Of a DNA stretch of 64,000 nucleotides, positions 27,729 through 37,066 are shown in pieces. The stretch is from Paracidovorax oryzae ATCC 19882. GTDB taxonomy: Bacteria > Pseudomonadota > Gammaproteobacteria > Burkholderiales > Burkholderiaceae_C. Under the pieces are notes generated by a model, which searched no databases, was not told where the DNA came from, and was given only the letters and a program-made list of their open reading frames with translations. The DNA is taken from contig NZ_JMKU01000001.1 of NCBI RefSeq assembly GCF_000687165.1, forward strand, positions 310,001 through 374,000. Reading direction: 5' to 3'. A program made the position numbers and the translations under genes. Every line of letters starts with the position of its first letter. The first letter of the stretch is position 1.

Positions 27729-29972
27729 ATGAGCCGCCCCGACCTGTCCTTCCTGCTGCCGCCCGATCCGGAAGATGACCGCGGGGCTGCGTCCGGCGGC
27801 GAGCCTGCGCGCACGGCTGGTGAGCCTGCAGCACTGCCCGGCGATGGCGGCCACCGCCGCCCGTCTGCGCATCCGGAAGGCCCCGTGGCCGCGCTCATCG
27901 CGGAACTGCGCGCCTACCAGGCCGAGCTGGAGGTGCAGAACAAGGTGCTGCGCTACAGCCAGACCGCCGCGGAGAGCGCATCCGAGCGATTCGAGACGCT
28001 GTTCGCCAGCGTGCCCCTGGCACTCATGGTGCTGGACGAGCACGACATGGTGGTGCAGGCCAATTCGATGGCGCACCGCTGGTTCCAGCCCACCGAGTCC
28101 GACCGCCCCCTGACCTCGCTCATGCCCTTCGTCAGCGCGGCGGACGCTGCCCGCGTGCGCGCCACGTTCGAGCAGGCCCGGGACCATGGCCACGGCGAGG
28201 CCAGCGAGGTACTCTTCCCCATCGGCGACGGGGACGCGGGCATTACGGGCGACCTGTACATCGCGCGCATCGAGGCCCCCCAGGCGGACGGCACCCCGGA
28301 GCAGTGGCAGTTCCTCTGCGCCGTGGTGGACCAGGGCCCGCTGGTGGCCGAACGCCGAGCCCTGCAGCAGAGCGCCACGGCCCTGCAGGAGCGCAACGCC
28401 CAGCTCTACGCCAGCGAACGCCGCCTGGAGGCCGTCATCAACTCCGCGCTGGACGCCATCATCTGCGTGGACCAGAACCAGCGCATTACCGTCTTCAACC
28501 CCACGGCCGCGGCCCTGTTCCAGTGCGCCACGGCCGACGCACTGGGCAGCCCGCTCGACCGCTTCCTGCCCGATGCCGTCCAGGCCCTGGCCTTCGCCCA
28601 GCTGGCCACCCAGGCCGTGCTCGGCGAAATGGTGGCACTCACCGCCAGCGGCAAGGAACTGGCGGTGGAGGTGAGCGTGTCCTTCGAGCGGCACGCCGAG
28701 GGCGAGACCACCACCGTGTTCGCGCGCGACCTCACCGGCCGCAAGAAGGCCGAGGCGCACCGCAACGAACTGGAAGCGCAGCTGCGCGAATCCCACAAGA
28801 TGCAGGCCGTGGGCACCATGGCCGGCGGGATCGCGCACGATTTCAACAACATCCTGAGCGCCATCCTCGGCAACGTGGAACTGGCCAAGGCGGACTGCGC
28901 CTCCAGCTCTCCGGTGCTGGAGAGCCTGCGGGAGATCGAGAAGGCCGGCCGGCGCGCGCGCGACCTCGTCCGGCAGATCCTCACCTTCAGCCGCAACGAG
29001 CCGCCCCGGCGCACCGCCGTGCCGGTGGCCGAGGCCATCCACGACACCGAGCGCCTGCTGCGCGTGACCCTGCCGCCGGCCATCGAGCTGCGCCTGCACC
29101 TGGACCGCCATCTGCCCGCCCTGCTGGCCGATGCCACCCAGGTGGAGCAGGCCCTGCTGAACCTGTGCACGAATGCCATCCATGCCATCGGCGATGCGCG
29201 CGGCACGGTGTGCGTGGAGGCGTCGGCGATGCAGCCCGACCACCGCCTGTGCGAGCGCCTCGCGCTGCCACCCGGCGAGTACGTGGCCATCAGCGTGGTG
29301 GACAACGGCCCCGGCATCGACGCCGCCACGCAGCTGCGCATCTTCGAGCCGTTCTTCACCACCAAGCCCGTCGGCCAGGGCACCGGACTGGGCTTGGCCG
29401 TGGTGCACGGCGTGATGCGCACCCACGGCGGCGCGGTGGACGTGCAGAGCGCACCCGGCGAGGGCAGCCGCTTCACGCTGTATTTCCCGGCGGCGGAGGC
29501 CGAATCCGAGCCGGCGCCCGCTGCCGCCGCGCCCGCGGGCGATGCCGCACCGGCGGCCAGCCCCGCCGCACCTGCGGCGGGCGCGCCCGACGAACGCCAG
29601 CGCCACGTGATGTACGTGGACGACGACCAGGCCCTGGTCTTCCTGGTGCAGCGACTGCTGCGCCGCCGCGGCTACCGCGTGAGCGGCTTCACCGACCCGC
29701 GCGAGGCCGCCGTGGCGCTGGGCGCGGACCCGCAGGCCTACGACCTGGTCGTGACCGACTACAACATGCCCGGCTACTGCGGCGTGGACCTGGTGCGCGA
29801 GGCCAAGCGCATCCGCGCGGACCTGCCCGTGGCGCTCGCCTCGGGGCACGTGACGGCGGAGATCGAGCGAGATGCGCTGGCCGAAGGCGCGAGCGCGCTG
29901 ATCCACAAGCCCAACGACGTGGACGAGCTGTGCGCCACGGTGGACCGCCTGGTCCACGGCCGGCCGGCGTGA
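27729..29972 (+). CDS. Soluble hybrid sensor histidine kinase (PAS-PAS-HisKA-HATPase-REC)
   Basis: A 747-aa signalling protein with no transmembrane segment, hence a cytosolic sensor. Order: N-terminal disordered region and coiled coil, PAS (about 75-190), PAS (about 215-335), HisKA with phospho-His 370 in GGIAHDFNN, HATPase (N box NLCTNAIHAI, G1 VDNGPGID, G2 GTGLGLAVVHG), an Ala/Pro linker, and a receiver with acceptor Asp 677 in VVTDYNMPG. The receiver probably takes the phosphate internally and passes it to an unlinked Hpt or regulator; no output domain or partner is nearby. The stop overlaps the GTG of the pseudouridine synthase gene by 4 nt. Confidence 0.94.
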   Translation: MSRPDLSFLLPPDPEDDRGAASGGEPARTAGEPAALPGDGGHRRPSAHPEGPVAALIAELRAYQAELEVQNKVLRYSQTAAESASERFETLFASVPLALMVLDEHDMVVQANSMAHRWFQPTESDRPLTSLMPFVSAADAARVRATFEQARDHGHGEASEVLFPIGDGDAGITGDLYIARIEAPQADGTPEQWQFLCAVVDQGPLVAERRALQQSATALQERNAQLYASERRLEAVINSALDAIICVDQNQRITVFNPTAAALFQCATADALGSPLDRFLPDAVQALAFAQLATQAVLGEMVALTASGKELAVEVSVSFERHAEGETTTVFARDLTGRKKAEAHRNELEAQLRESHKMQAVGTMAGGIAHDFNNILSAILGNVELAKADCASSSPVLESLREIEKAGRRARDLVRQILTFSRNEPPRRTAVPVAEAIHDTERLLRVTLPPAIELRLHLDRHLPALLADATQVEQALLNLCTNAIHAIGDARGTVCVEASAMQPDHRLCERLALPPGEYVAISVVDNGPGIDAATQLRIFEPFFTTKPVGQGTGLGLAVVHGVMRTHGGAVDVQSAPGEGSRFTLYFPAAEAESEPAPAAAAPAGDAAPAASPAAPAAGAPDERQRHVMYVDDDQALVFLVQRLLRRRGYRVSGFTDPREAAVALGADPQAYDLVVTDYNMPGYCGVDLVREAKRIRADLPVALASGHVTAEIERDALAEGASALIHKPNDVDELCATVDRLVHGRPA

Positions 29973-30688
29973 ACGCTGCCCTGCCGGCGCAGGCTCCGGC
30001 CGATGCCGGCGCGCCCCCCACCTGCCTGCATGCAGACGATGACCTGCTGGTGCTGGCCAAGCCCTCCGGCCTGCTCTGCGTGCCCGGCCGCGGCCCGGAC
30101 AAGCAGGACTGCCTGAGCGCCCGTGCAGCCATGCACTGGCCCGGCGCCTGCATCGTGCACCGGCTCGACCAGGCCACTTCCGGCATCGTGGTGATGGCGC
30201 GCCATGCGCAGGCCCAGCGCGCGCTCGGCGATGCCTTCGCCGCGCGCCAGGTGCACAAGCGCTATGCCGCCGTCGTGCATGCGCCGCATCCGGCCGGAGA
30301 CGGCGACGCCTGGCGGGAGATCGACCTGCCCATCGCCGCCGACTGGGAGCGCCGGCCGCTGCGCGTCGTGGTTCCCCACGGCGCGCCGGGCGGCAAAGCC
30401 AGCCTGACACGCTGGCGTCCCGCCGCGCCTGGAGGCGGTGCCGGCACCTGTCCCGTGATGGAGGTGGACGGCACGCTGCGCGTGCTGCTGGAGCCCGTCA
30501 CAGGCCGCACGCACCAGTTGCGCGTGCACATGGCGGCCATCGGCCAACCCATCCTCGGCGACACGCTCTACGCCCCGCCGGACGTGCAGGCACTCGCGCC
30601 GCGGCTGCTGCTGCATGCACAGCACATCGCCTTCACCCATCCGCGCACCGGAGCACCGCTCGCCTTCGACCTGCCGGCGCCGTTCTGA
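29969..30688 (+). CDS. RluA-family pseudouridine synthase
   Basis: A 239-aa RNA-modifying enzyme. The catalytic Asp lies in the motif VHRLDQATSGIVV. Other RluA blocks are visible: LAKPSGLLCVPGR, KRYAAVVHAP, EPVTGRTHQLRVHMA and GDTLYAP. No S4 domain is present, so it is closest to RluA itself (23S rRNA and tRNA position 32/746-type substrates); the exact target is not provable here. The start is a GTG at 29969 overlapping the kinase stop (GTGA). That is an unusual coupling between a signalling protein and an RNA-modification enzyme. Confidence 0.92.
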   Translation: MNAALPAQAPADAGAPPTCLHADDDLLVLAKPSGLLCVPGRGPDKQDCLSARAAMHWPGACIVHRLDQATSGIVVMARHAQAQRALGDAFAARQVHKRYAAVVHAPHPAGDGDAWREIDLPIAADWERRPLRVVVPHGAPGGKASLTRWRPAAPGGGAGTCPVMEVDGTLRVLLEPVTGRTHQLRVHMAAIGQPILGDTLYAPPDVQALAPRLLLHAQHIAFTHPRTGAPLAFDLPAPF

Positions 30689-30717
30689 CCGCCGTGCCGC
30701 AGTACCATCGCGGCACC

Positions 30718-31530
30718 ATGCAGGACACCTCCGCTTCCCCCTCTTCCTCCCCCAGCTTCGCGGCAGCGCCCGGGCCGCTGCCCCTGGTCGTGCTCACCGG
30801 CGCCTCGCGCGGCATGGGCCTGGCCATGGCCCGGCAGTTGCTGCAGGGCGGGCATGCGCTCGTCACCCTCTCGCGCGGCACGAGCAGCGAGCTGGAGGAC
30901 ATCGCACGGCGCACCGGCATGCCGCTGGCGCAATGGCCGCAGGACCTCGCCGATGGCGCCCAGGCCGCCGCGCGGCTGCGTGACTGGCTGCAAAGCCAGC
31001 CGGCCGGCCGCTACGCCAGTGCCACGCTCATCAACAACGCGGGCGTGGTGCCGCGCATCACCCCGCTGGCCGACAGCGACCCGGCCGATCTCGCCAACGC
31101 CCTGCGCATCGGGCTGGAAGCGCCCATGCAGCTCACCGCCGCGTTCCTGGCCGCCACGCGCGGCTGGGGCTTGCCGCGCAAGGTGCTCAATATTTCCTCC
31201 GGCCTCGGGCGGCGGCCGATGGCCTCTCAATCGGCCTACTGCGCGGCCAAGGCCGGCATGGACCATTTCACGCGCTGCCTGGCGCTGGACGAAGCGCGGC
31301 AGCCCGGAGGCGCCCGGGTGTGCTCGCTGGCGCCCGGCGTGATCGACACGGACATGCAGGTCCACCTGCGCGGCGCCGACCCCCAGGTGTTCCCCGATGT
31401 GCAGAACTTCGCCCAGCTGAAGTCGACCGGCATGCTCACCTCGCCCGACGAGGCCGCGGCGCGCGTGCTGGCCCGGCTCGCGCGGCCCGATTTCGGCGAT
31501 GCGCCGGTGGCCGACGTGCGCGAGGCCTGA
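30718..31530 (+). CDS. SDR-family oxidoreductase (sepiapterin-reductase-like)
   Basis: A 270-aa short-chain dehydrogenase. The cofactor motif TGASRGMG, NNAG, catalytic Ser (NISSGLGRR) and Tyr-x3-Lys (YCAAK) are intact, with LAPGVIDTDMQ following. The wording resembles sepiapterin reductase/benzil reductase-type SDRs, but the substrate is unknown. I prefer the ATG at 30718. A GTG at 30694 is in frame, but the intervening TACCAT looks like a -10 element, so translation probably starts after it. It lies downstream of the pseudouridine synthase gene. Confidence 0.9.
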   Translation: MQDTSASPSSSPSFAAAPGPLPLVVLTGASRGMGLAMARQLLQGGHALVTLSRGTSSELEDIARRTGMPLAQWPQDLADGAQAAARLRDWLQSQPAGRYASATLINNAGVVPRITPLADSDPADLANALRIGLEAPMQLTAAFLAATRGWGLPRKVLNISSGLGRRPMASQSAYCAAKAGMDHFTRCLALDEARQPGGARVCSLAPGVIDTDMQVHLRGADPQVFPDVQNFAQLKSTGMLTSPDEAAARVLARLARPDFGDAPVADVREA

Positions 31531-31603
31531 GCGTCCACATGCATGAGAAACTAGGCCACCCGTCCGTCCGCAGCAGGCGTTCCTTTCCCGGAGACAAGCA
31601 CCC

Positions 31604-32602
31604 ATGATCCGTTCGCTGATTTCGTTCACCGCCCTCGCCTTCGCGCTGGGCACCGCCACCGCCCAGACCGCACCGACGGCTGCCCCCGCTCCCGCGGGCA
31701 ATGCCTATCCGGCCAAGCCGGTGCGCCTCATCGTGCCCTTCCCGCCCGGCGGCGGCACGGACATCCTCTCCCGCCTCGTGGCGACCAAGCTGACGGAGAC
31801 GCTGCACTGGACGGTGGTGCCCGACAACCGTGCGGGCGCAGGCGGCACCATCGGCATCACCGAGGCCGTGAAGGCCGCGCCCACGGGTTACGACCTCGTC
31901 ATGGGCCAGAAGGACAACCTCGTCGTCGCACCCTACCTCTACAGGAACCTGCCGTGGGACCCCACGAAGGACCTCGTCGCCATCGCCCACGTGGCCTATA
32001 CGCCCGTGATCATCGCCACGGGCGCCAACTCGCGCTTCAAGACGCTGGCCGACGTGGTGGCCGCCGCGCGCGCCGAGCCCGGCAAGATCACCTACGGCTC
32101 GCCCGGCAACGGCACCACCATCCACCTGGCGGGCGACCTGTTCGAGAAGGCCGCGGGCATCAAGCTCAGCCACATCCCCTACAAGGGATCCAACCCGGCC
32201 CTCATGGACGCGCTGGCCGGCAACGTGGACCTGCTCGTGTCCTCCGTGCCATCCGCCATGGCGCAGATCAAGTCCGGCAAGCTGCGGCCGCTCGCCGTCA
32301 CCTCGATCAAGCGCAGTTCGTCCCTGCCCGACGTGCCCACCGTGGCCGAGTCCGGCTACAAGGGCTTCGACGTGAGTTCGTGGTACGGCATCCTCGCCCC
32401 CGCCGGCACGCCCGCCAACGTGGTCGCCACCGTGAACACCGAGGTCAACAAGCTGCTCGCCCAGCCCGACATGCGTGCTGCCATCCAGGCCCAGGGCGCC
32501 GAACCCGAAACGATGACCAGCGCGCAGTTCTCCGCCTTGATCAAGGCGGACTATGCCAAGTGGAAGGGCATCGTCGAGGCGTCCGGCGCGAAGATCGAGT
32601 AA
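31604..32602 (+). CDS. Bug/TctC-family periplasmic substrate-binding protein
   Basis: A 332-aa solute receptor standing alone on the plus strand. A signal peptide ([15 protein letters not shown]) precedes a Pro/Ala linker. The family blocks [38 protein letters not shown] and [12 protein letters not shown] are present. Motif similarity to the Bug protein at 4.8-5.8 kb is high, suggesting paralogy. GGAG precedes the ATG. No transporter membrane genes or catabolic partners flank it; the ligand is unknown. Confidence 0.94.
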   Translation: MIRSLISFTALAFALGTATAQTAPTAAPAPAGNAYPAKPVRLIVPFPPGGGTDILSRLVATKLTETLHWTVVPDNRAGAGGTIGITEAVKAAPTGYDLVMGQKDNLVVAPYLYRNLPWDPTKDLVAIAHVAYTPVIIATGANSRFKTLADVVAAARAEPGKITYGSPGNGTTIHLAGDLFEKAAGIKLSHIPYKGSNPALMDALAGNVDLLVSSVPSAMAQIKSGKLRPLAVTSIKRSSSLPDVPTVAESGYKGFDVSSWYGILAPAGTPANVVATVNTEVNKLLAQPDMRAAIQAQGAEPETMTSAQFSALIKADYAKWKGIVEASGAKIE

Positions 32603-32771
32603 GGGGCCCGAGCCACCGGCCGGCCACGGCCGTGCCTCAAGTGGCCGTGGGGTCCCCGCTCGCAGCCCCTGCGGAAGATTGCCCTCCTCATGGCTCTGCC
32701 ATGATGTGTCGAAATGTGTTCTGATGCGGTCCTGTCCACCCGTCGCCGACCCAGACACTTTCCCATCCGCC

Positions 32772-34646
32772 ATGGCAGACACGAAAACGCCGACCTCGCT
32801 CACCGCGCTCACGATCGCCGCGATCGGGGTGGTTTACGGAGACATCGGCACCTCGCCGCTCTACGCCTTCAAGGAGGTGTTCGCCGCCGGCCGGCTGGAG
32901 ATCACGCCTGCCAACGTGATCGGCATCCTCTCGCTCTTCTTCTGGACCCTGACGGTGGTCGTCTCGGTCAAGTACGTGGCCCTGATCATGCGGGCCGACA
33001 ACCATGGCGAAGGGGGCCTGATGGCGCTGCTGGCCCTGGCCACGCAGTCGGTGCAGGACCGGCCGCGCCTGAAGCGGGCGCTGATGACGGTCGGGGTCTT
33101 CGGGGTGGCGCTGTTCTTCGGCGACGGCGTCATCACGCCGGCGATCTCGGTACTCTCCGCGGTCGAGGGGCTGGAGGTCGTCACCACCCACGCCACGCCC
33201 TACATCCTGCCGATCTCGCTCACCGTGCTGCTCGCGCTCTTCGTGGCCCAGCGCTGGGGAACGGCGCGGCTCGGGCGGTTCTTCGGCATCGCCATGCTCG
33301 TGTGGTTCGCATGCCTGGGGCTCGCAGGCATTCCCCACATCGCCGCGCGCCCCGAGGTCCTGGCCGCGCTCCTGCCCCACCACGCGCTGGCGTTCTGCCT
33401 GGACCATTACGGCATCGCCTTCATCACGCTGGGCGCGGTCTTCCTGTGCGTGACCGGCGCGGAAGCGCTCTACGCCGACATGGGTCATTTCGGCGCGCGC
33501 CCGATCCGGCTGGCGTGGTTCCTGCTGGTCATGCCCTGCCTCACGCTGAATTACCTCGGCCAGGGCGCGCTGGTGCTCGGCACGCCGTCCGCCTCCGCCA
33601 ACCCGTTCTTCCTCATGATGCCGGGCTGGGCCACGCTGCCGATGGTGCTGCTGGCCACGGCCGCCACCGTCATCGCGTCGCAGGCGCTCATCTCCGGCGC
33701 GTTTTCCGCGGCCAAGCAGACCATCCAGCTGGGCTACCTGCCGCGCCTGTCGGTGCGACACACCTCGGAGAACGAATCCGGGCAGATCTACGTGCCCATG
33801 GTGAACTGGACGCTGCTCGCCGGGGTGGCGCTGGCCGTGGTGGCCTTCCGCAGCTCCAACGCGCTGGCCGCGGCCTATGGCATCTCGGTCAGCCTGGTCA
33901 TGGTCATCACAACGATCCTGACCTTCTTCGTCATCCGGCATGGCTGGAAGCTGCCCCTGCCGCTGTGCATCGCGGCCACCGGGGCGTTTCTCTGCGTGGA
34001 TGTCGCCTTCTTCGCGTCCAACTCGCTGAAGATCGCGGAAGGCGGCTGGTTCCCGCTGCTGATGGCCGCAGCGCTGTACCTGGTCATGTCCACATGGCAC
34101 GACGGCCGCGGCCTGCTGCGCCAGCGCCAGAACGCCGAGGCGATCGAGTTGCAGCCCTTCCTGCAATCGATCCTAGCGACCGGAACCACCCGCGTGGACG
34201 GCACCGCCGTGTTCCTCACCGCCCATGCCGGCGTGGTGCCCGGGGCGATGCTGCACAACCTCAAGCACAACAAGGTGCTGCACGCCCACAACCTGTTCGT
34301 CCACGTCCAGGCCGGCGACGTGCCCCGCATCCCGCTGCGGGAGCAGGTGGCGGTACAGCCGCTCACCGACGGCGCCTGGAGCGTGCGGATCCGCTTCGGG
34401 TTCATGGACGAGCCGGACATTCCCCGCGCCCTCCAGCAGGCCGGGGAACTGGAAGGCCTGCTGGACCCCATGCGCACGAGCTATTTCCTGGCGCGCGAAA
34501 CCGTCGTGCCCACGCTGGGCGCCGCCATGGCCGTGTGGCGGCAGAAGCTTTTCGCCCAGATGCACCACAGCGCCAGTTCCGCGGCGGATTTCCTGAAACT
34601 GCCGAACAACGCGGTGGTGGAGATGGGGTCGAAGACGGAGATGTAG
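32772..34646 (+). CDS. kup: Low-affinity potassium uptake protein Kup
   Basis: A 624-aa K+/H+ symporter of the KUP/HAK/KT family. The N-terminal signature [14 protein letters not shown] is followed by about 12 membrane helices ([43 protein letters not shown]) and a C-terminal cytosolic region with the usual GTAVFLT and MSYFLARET-like wording ([10 protein letters not shown]). Length is normal for the family. The ATG at 32772 directly precedes the conserved N-terminus. Other in-frame starts upstream would run through the intergenic region after the Bug gene. It appears monocistronic. Confidence 0.97.
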   Translation: MADTKTPTSLTALTIAAIGVVYGDIGTSPLYAFKEVFAAGRLEITPANVIGILSLFFWTLTVVVSVKYVALIMRADNHGEGGLMALLALATQSVQDRPRLKRALMTVGVFGVALFFGDGVITPAISVLSAVEGLEVVTTHATPYILPISLTVLLALFVAQRWGTARLGRFFGIAMLVWFACLGLAGIPHIAARPEVLAALLPHHALAFCLDHYGIAFITLGAVFLCVTGAEALYADMGHFGARPIRLAWFLLVMPCLTLNYLGQGALVLGTPSASANPFFLMMPGWATLPMVLLATAATVIASQALISGAFSAAKQTIQLGYLPRLSVRHTSENESGQIYVPMVNWTLLAGVALAVVAFRSSNALAAAYGISVSLVMVITTILTFFVIRHGWKLPLPLCIAATGAFLCVDVAFFASNSLKIAEGGWFPLLMAAALYLVMSTWHDGRGLLRQRQNAEAIELQPFLQSILATGTTRVDGTAVFLTAHAGVVPGAMLHNLKHNKVLHAHNLFVHVQAGDVPRIPLREQVAVQPLTDGAWSVRIRFGFMDEPDIPRALQQAGELEGLLDPMRTSYFLARETVVPTLGAAMAVWRQKLFAQMHHSASSAADFLKLPNNAVVEMGSKTEM

Positions 34647-34875
34647 CCCGGAGACACTGCACGGACAGGATGCAGGCGCTCGGCCAGGGGAGCGCCCGGA
34701 ATGTATCTGCAGCTGACCTTTCTCGGCGTGGGGACCAGAACGTTGTTGCTCCCCCATATCTCGAAGCAATGGTCCGTGCCCAGCGGAACCCAGCTCCACA
34801 ATTCACTGCATGGGCATTTCCGGACATGAGCGCCACGAGCATACCGATTGCGGCGAGGTGTTTTTTACCGATCAC
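34640..34875 (-). pseudogene. Possible remnant of a small exported-protein gene
   Basis: On the minus strand a GTG at 34875, preceded by AGGGA at 34880-34884, starts a clear signal peptide (IGKKHLAAIGMLVALMSG, then NAHA). The frame's codon usage turns poor right after the cleavage site. The -1 frame takes over from about 34803 with GC-rich third positions (WVPLGTDHCFEIWGSN, RYIPGAPLAERLHPV) and then runs antisense into the end of kup without a natural stop in the gap. One lost base near 34803-34809 would join the two frames. This looks like a frameshifted, 3'-truncated gene. The product is not recognised. Confidence 0.35.
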
Positions 34876-34879
34876 GAAT

Positions 34880-35091
34880 TTCCCTGCATCGATAATTCGC
34901 AAATCAAATTACGCACACGCAAAACAAAACACCGGTAAATCATCCCGGCGAATCAATGCAACGAGAAACCCTCCGCAGCGCGTCCGGATTATTCATGAAC
35001 AAAACCCCACCCACCGCCAAGAACAATCATCCAACGCATCAACAAAACAGCCGGACCCTGTAGCGGTGATCGCGCCGTGCGCGGGCCCATG
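34880..35091. other. AT-rich intergenic stretch between kup and uspA
   Basis: This part of the 510-bp kup-uspA gap is visibly richer in A and T than the rest of the window (runs such as AAAACAAAACACC). It has no convincing gene on either strand; an 88-codon plus-strand frame at 34826-35092 has atypical codon use and no ribosome-binding site. It may hold the promoter of the remnant gene on its left, or be residual foreign DNA. Confidence 0.4.
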
Positions 35092-35119
35092 AAAAAAGCG
35101 GCTCCACGAGGGAGCCGCT
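35092..35119 (-). terminator. Rho-independent terminator of the uspA gene
   Basis: On the minus strand AGCGGCTCC-CTCGT-GGAGCCGCT (9-bp perfect stem) runs into a T6 tract, 38 bp downstream of the UspA stop codon. Confidence 0.9.
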
Positions 35120-35156
35120 GTGCGCCGCAGCGCGATGCCGCTGCTGGCGGGGCCCG

Positions 35157-35594
35157 TCAGTCGCGCACGACCAGCACCGGCACGTGGACCACGCCCAGCA
35201 CGCGCTGGGTGACGCTGCCCAGCACCAGCTTCTCGAGCCCGCGGCGGCCATGGGAGCCCATGACGATCAGGTCGGCGCCGGTGCTCTCCAGCGCGCGCAG
35301 GATGCCGTCGTGCACGGCATGGCCCTCGCCGATCACGGTGGTCACGGCCACGCCGGCTTCTTCCAGGGCCTTGCGCGTGGCGTCCAGCGCGGTGTTCGCC
35401 TCCGAGGTGGCGGCATTCATGTACTGCGACTGGCCGTAGGCGAAATCCGCGCCCACGCCGGTGAAGGGATAGGGATCCACCACATAGACGGCGGTGACCT
35501 GGGAGCCGAAGGTCTTGGCCAGGCCGGCCGCCTTGGTGACGGCCATCATGGAAGTGGGCGAACCGTCCACGGGAATGAGGATGTGCTTGAACAT
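35157..35594 (-). CDS. Universal stress protein, UspA family
   Basis: A 145-aa cytosolic stress protein. The N-terminal MFKHILIPVDGS and the ATP-binding G-x2-G-x9-G-S/T loop (MGSHGRRGLEKLVLGSVTQR, with VLVVRD at the end) are complete, so it belongs to the ATP-binding branch. AAGGAG lies 6 nt before the ATG. It is a single-gene unit with its own terminator. The cellular role is general stress resistance; a specific trigger cannot be inferred. Confidence 0.95.
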   Translation of the reverse strand: MFKHILIPVDGSPTSMMAVTKAAGLAKTFGSQVTAVYVVDPYPFTGVGADFAYGQSQYMNAATSEANTALDATRKALEEAGVAVTTVIGEGHAVHDGILRALESTGADLIVMGSHGRRGLEKLVLGSVTQRVLGVVHVPVLVVRD

Positions 35595-35673
35595 GAACTT
35601 CTCCTTCGTCGATGGTGGTATGGAACCGATGGGACCAGTGTGCCGCAATGCGCCGGCCACGGGTTGATTCGCA

Positions 35674-36465
35674 TCAAGCAGCAGGGGTTCTTGCGGCCTT
35701 GTCCCCCGCCTTGTCCCCGCCCTCTTCCTGGAACCCGCCGCGCCGGCAGGTCACCACCAGCGTATCGCGGCAGCCCGGCGCATCCCCCAGGGGCTGGATC
35801 GGCGTGGTCTCGTGGATCATGCGGGCGTCGTCCAGCAGCATGAGCGACCAGGGCTCGCTGAGGGTGAAGCGATGGCCGCTGGGGCCGGCTGCCTCGAAGA
35901 TGCGCGTCTCGCCGCCCTTCACGCCCTCGCGGCCGACCAGGAACACGGCCACGAGGTCCACGCCGTCGCGGTGCGCGCCCTCGGGCGTGGGCCGGCCGAT
36001 GCCGTCGGTGGTGTCGATGCGGAATTGGTGGGCCTCCAGGAACCAGCGCTCGGGGCCGTCGGCCAGCGCCTGCTGCGACAGGCTGGCCAGCGCGGCCAGC
36101 AATTGCTGCCAGGCCGGCTGCGCCACGGTGGCATCCTGCATGGGCGCGAACCAGCGCTGCATGCCGCCGTGCAGGGCGTTGTAGTCCAGCGGCTGCCAGT
36201 GGGCGCGGTGCGGCACCTGCCGCAGTCCGGACTCGTCGGCCACGAAGCAGGAATGCCGCCGCCGGCGGTAGCGCCCGCCGTCCTTCAGGAATTCATCGGG
36301 CGGCAGCGAGGGCCAGTCCGCATGCAGCGCCTGCAGCGCCGCGAGCGGCACGCCGATCCAGGCGGCTGTGTCCTCGGGCCTCAGCACGGCGTAGCCCGTA
36401 CTGCGCAGGTGGTCGGCGACCTGTTCGGGCCGCAGGTAGGGAGGGGGAAACGTGATGTGCGCCAT
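35674..36465 (-). CDS. 2-oxoglutarate/Fe(II)-dependent dioxygenase family protein (PF10014 type)
   Basis: A 263-aa non-haem iron oxygenase. The facial triad is present: His 165 and Asp 167 in GAHRDGVDLVAVF and distal His 218 in ARMIHETTP; an Arg beyond it (GCRDTLVVTCRR) is suited to bind 2-oxoglutarate. Related proteins hydroxylate amino acids (isoleucine dioxygenase group), so a free amino acid or small metabolite is a reasonable substrate guess. The acidic-basic tail after VTCRRGG is probably disordered. It is monocistronic, 151 bp from the divergent PilZ gene. Confidence 0.88.
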   Translation of the reverse strand: MAHITFPPPYLRPEQVADHLRSTGYAVLRPEDTAAWIGVPLAALQALHADWPSLPPDEFLKDGGRYRRRRHSCFVADESGLRQVPHRAHWQPLDYNALHGGMQRWFAPMQDATVAQPAWQQLLAALASLSQQALADGPERWFLEAHQFRIDTTDGIGRPTPEGAHRDGVDLVAVFLVGREGVKGGETRIFEAAGPSGHRFTLSEPWSLMLLDDARMIHETTPIQPLGDAPGCRDTLVVTCRRGGFQEEGGDKAGDKAARTPAA

Positions 36466-36615
36466 GTGGCGCGAGCTTAACCCCGCCCGGCATGCCGCGC
36501 GCGCACCGGAAGAACGCGGTGCCGGAATTTCAGCGGCAGCTTGCGCCGCCGCAAACGCGGCTGCAGTAGCATCCGTGGGCGCAGCGCCGGCAGTGGCGCG
36601 CTCCAGGAGAACACC

Positions 36616-37023
36616 ATGGCCCATGAACGCCGCCACTATGTCCGAGTCGCCTTCGAGGCGCCCGCGCGCCTTGCCGTGAGCGGCCACGGCACCTTCGACG
36701 TGCACGTGCTGGACGTTTCCCTGCGCGGCGCGCTGCTGGAGCTGCCCGCCGGCCAGGCCCTGCCGCCGGGCGCCCCCTGCGCGCTCTCTATCCCCTTGAT
36801 GGCGGGCGAGGAGCAGATCGCGATGTCTGGCGAACTGGTGCACGTGGAAGGCCACTGCGCGGGCCTGCAGGGCCACACCATGGACCTCGACAGCGCCACC
36901 CACCTGCGCCGCGTGATCGAACTGCAGCTCGGCGACCCGGCCCTGCTGGAGCGCGACCTGCAGACGCTGGTGTCGGCGCACCACGGCCGGGGCGTGCCGG
37001 CGCAGCCAGCGACCGGGCACTGA
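36616..37023 (+). CDS. PilZ-domain protein (putative c-di-GMP effector)
   Basis: A 135-aa single-domain PilZ protein. Both parts of the c-di-GMP signature are visible: the R-x3-R-type N-terminal switch (ERRHYVRVAFEAP) and D-x-S-x2-G (LDVSLRGALLELP). It therefore probably binds c-di-GMP and alters motility, pili or exopolysaccharide through protein contacts. AGGAG lies 7 nt before the ATG at 36616. No diguanylate cyclase or motility gene is adjacent, so the partner is unknown. It is convergent with the acyl-CoA synthetase gene. Confidence 0.93.
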   Translation: MAHERRHYVRVAFEAPARLAVSGHGTFDVHVLDVSLRGALLELPAGQALPPGAPCALSIPLMAGEEQIAMSGELVHVEGHCAGLQGHTMDLDSATHLRRVIELQLGDPALLERDLQTLVSAHHGRGVPAQPATGH

Positions 37024-37066
37024 GCCGGCCGCCCTGCCCCCTCCAGCCCCCCCGCTCCGCGCGGCG

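Noticed and set aside
26604-30410. A 1268-codon antisense frame across the MFS, kinase and pseudouridine synthase genes
   Set aside because: No recognisable domain; composition follows the third-position bias of the opposite-strand genes.
32622-32650. CCACGGCC/GGCCGTGG hairpin after the Bug gene as a terminator
   Set aside because: The stem is 8 bp with an 11-nt loop and no U-tract follows; evidence is too weak for an intrinsic terminator call.
34826-35092. An 88-codon plus-strand frame in the AT-rich gap before uspA
   Set aside because: No ribosome-binding site, codon use unlike the neighbours, and no recognisable motif.
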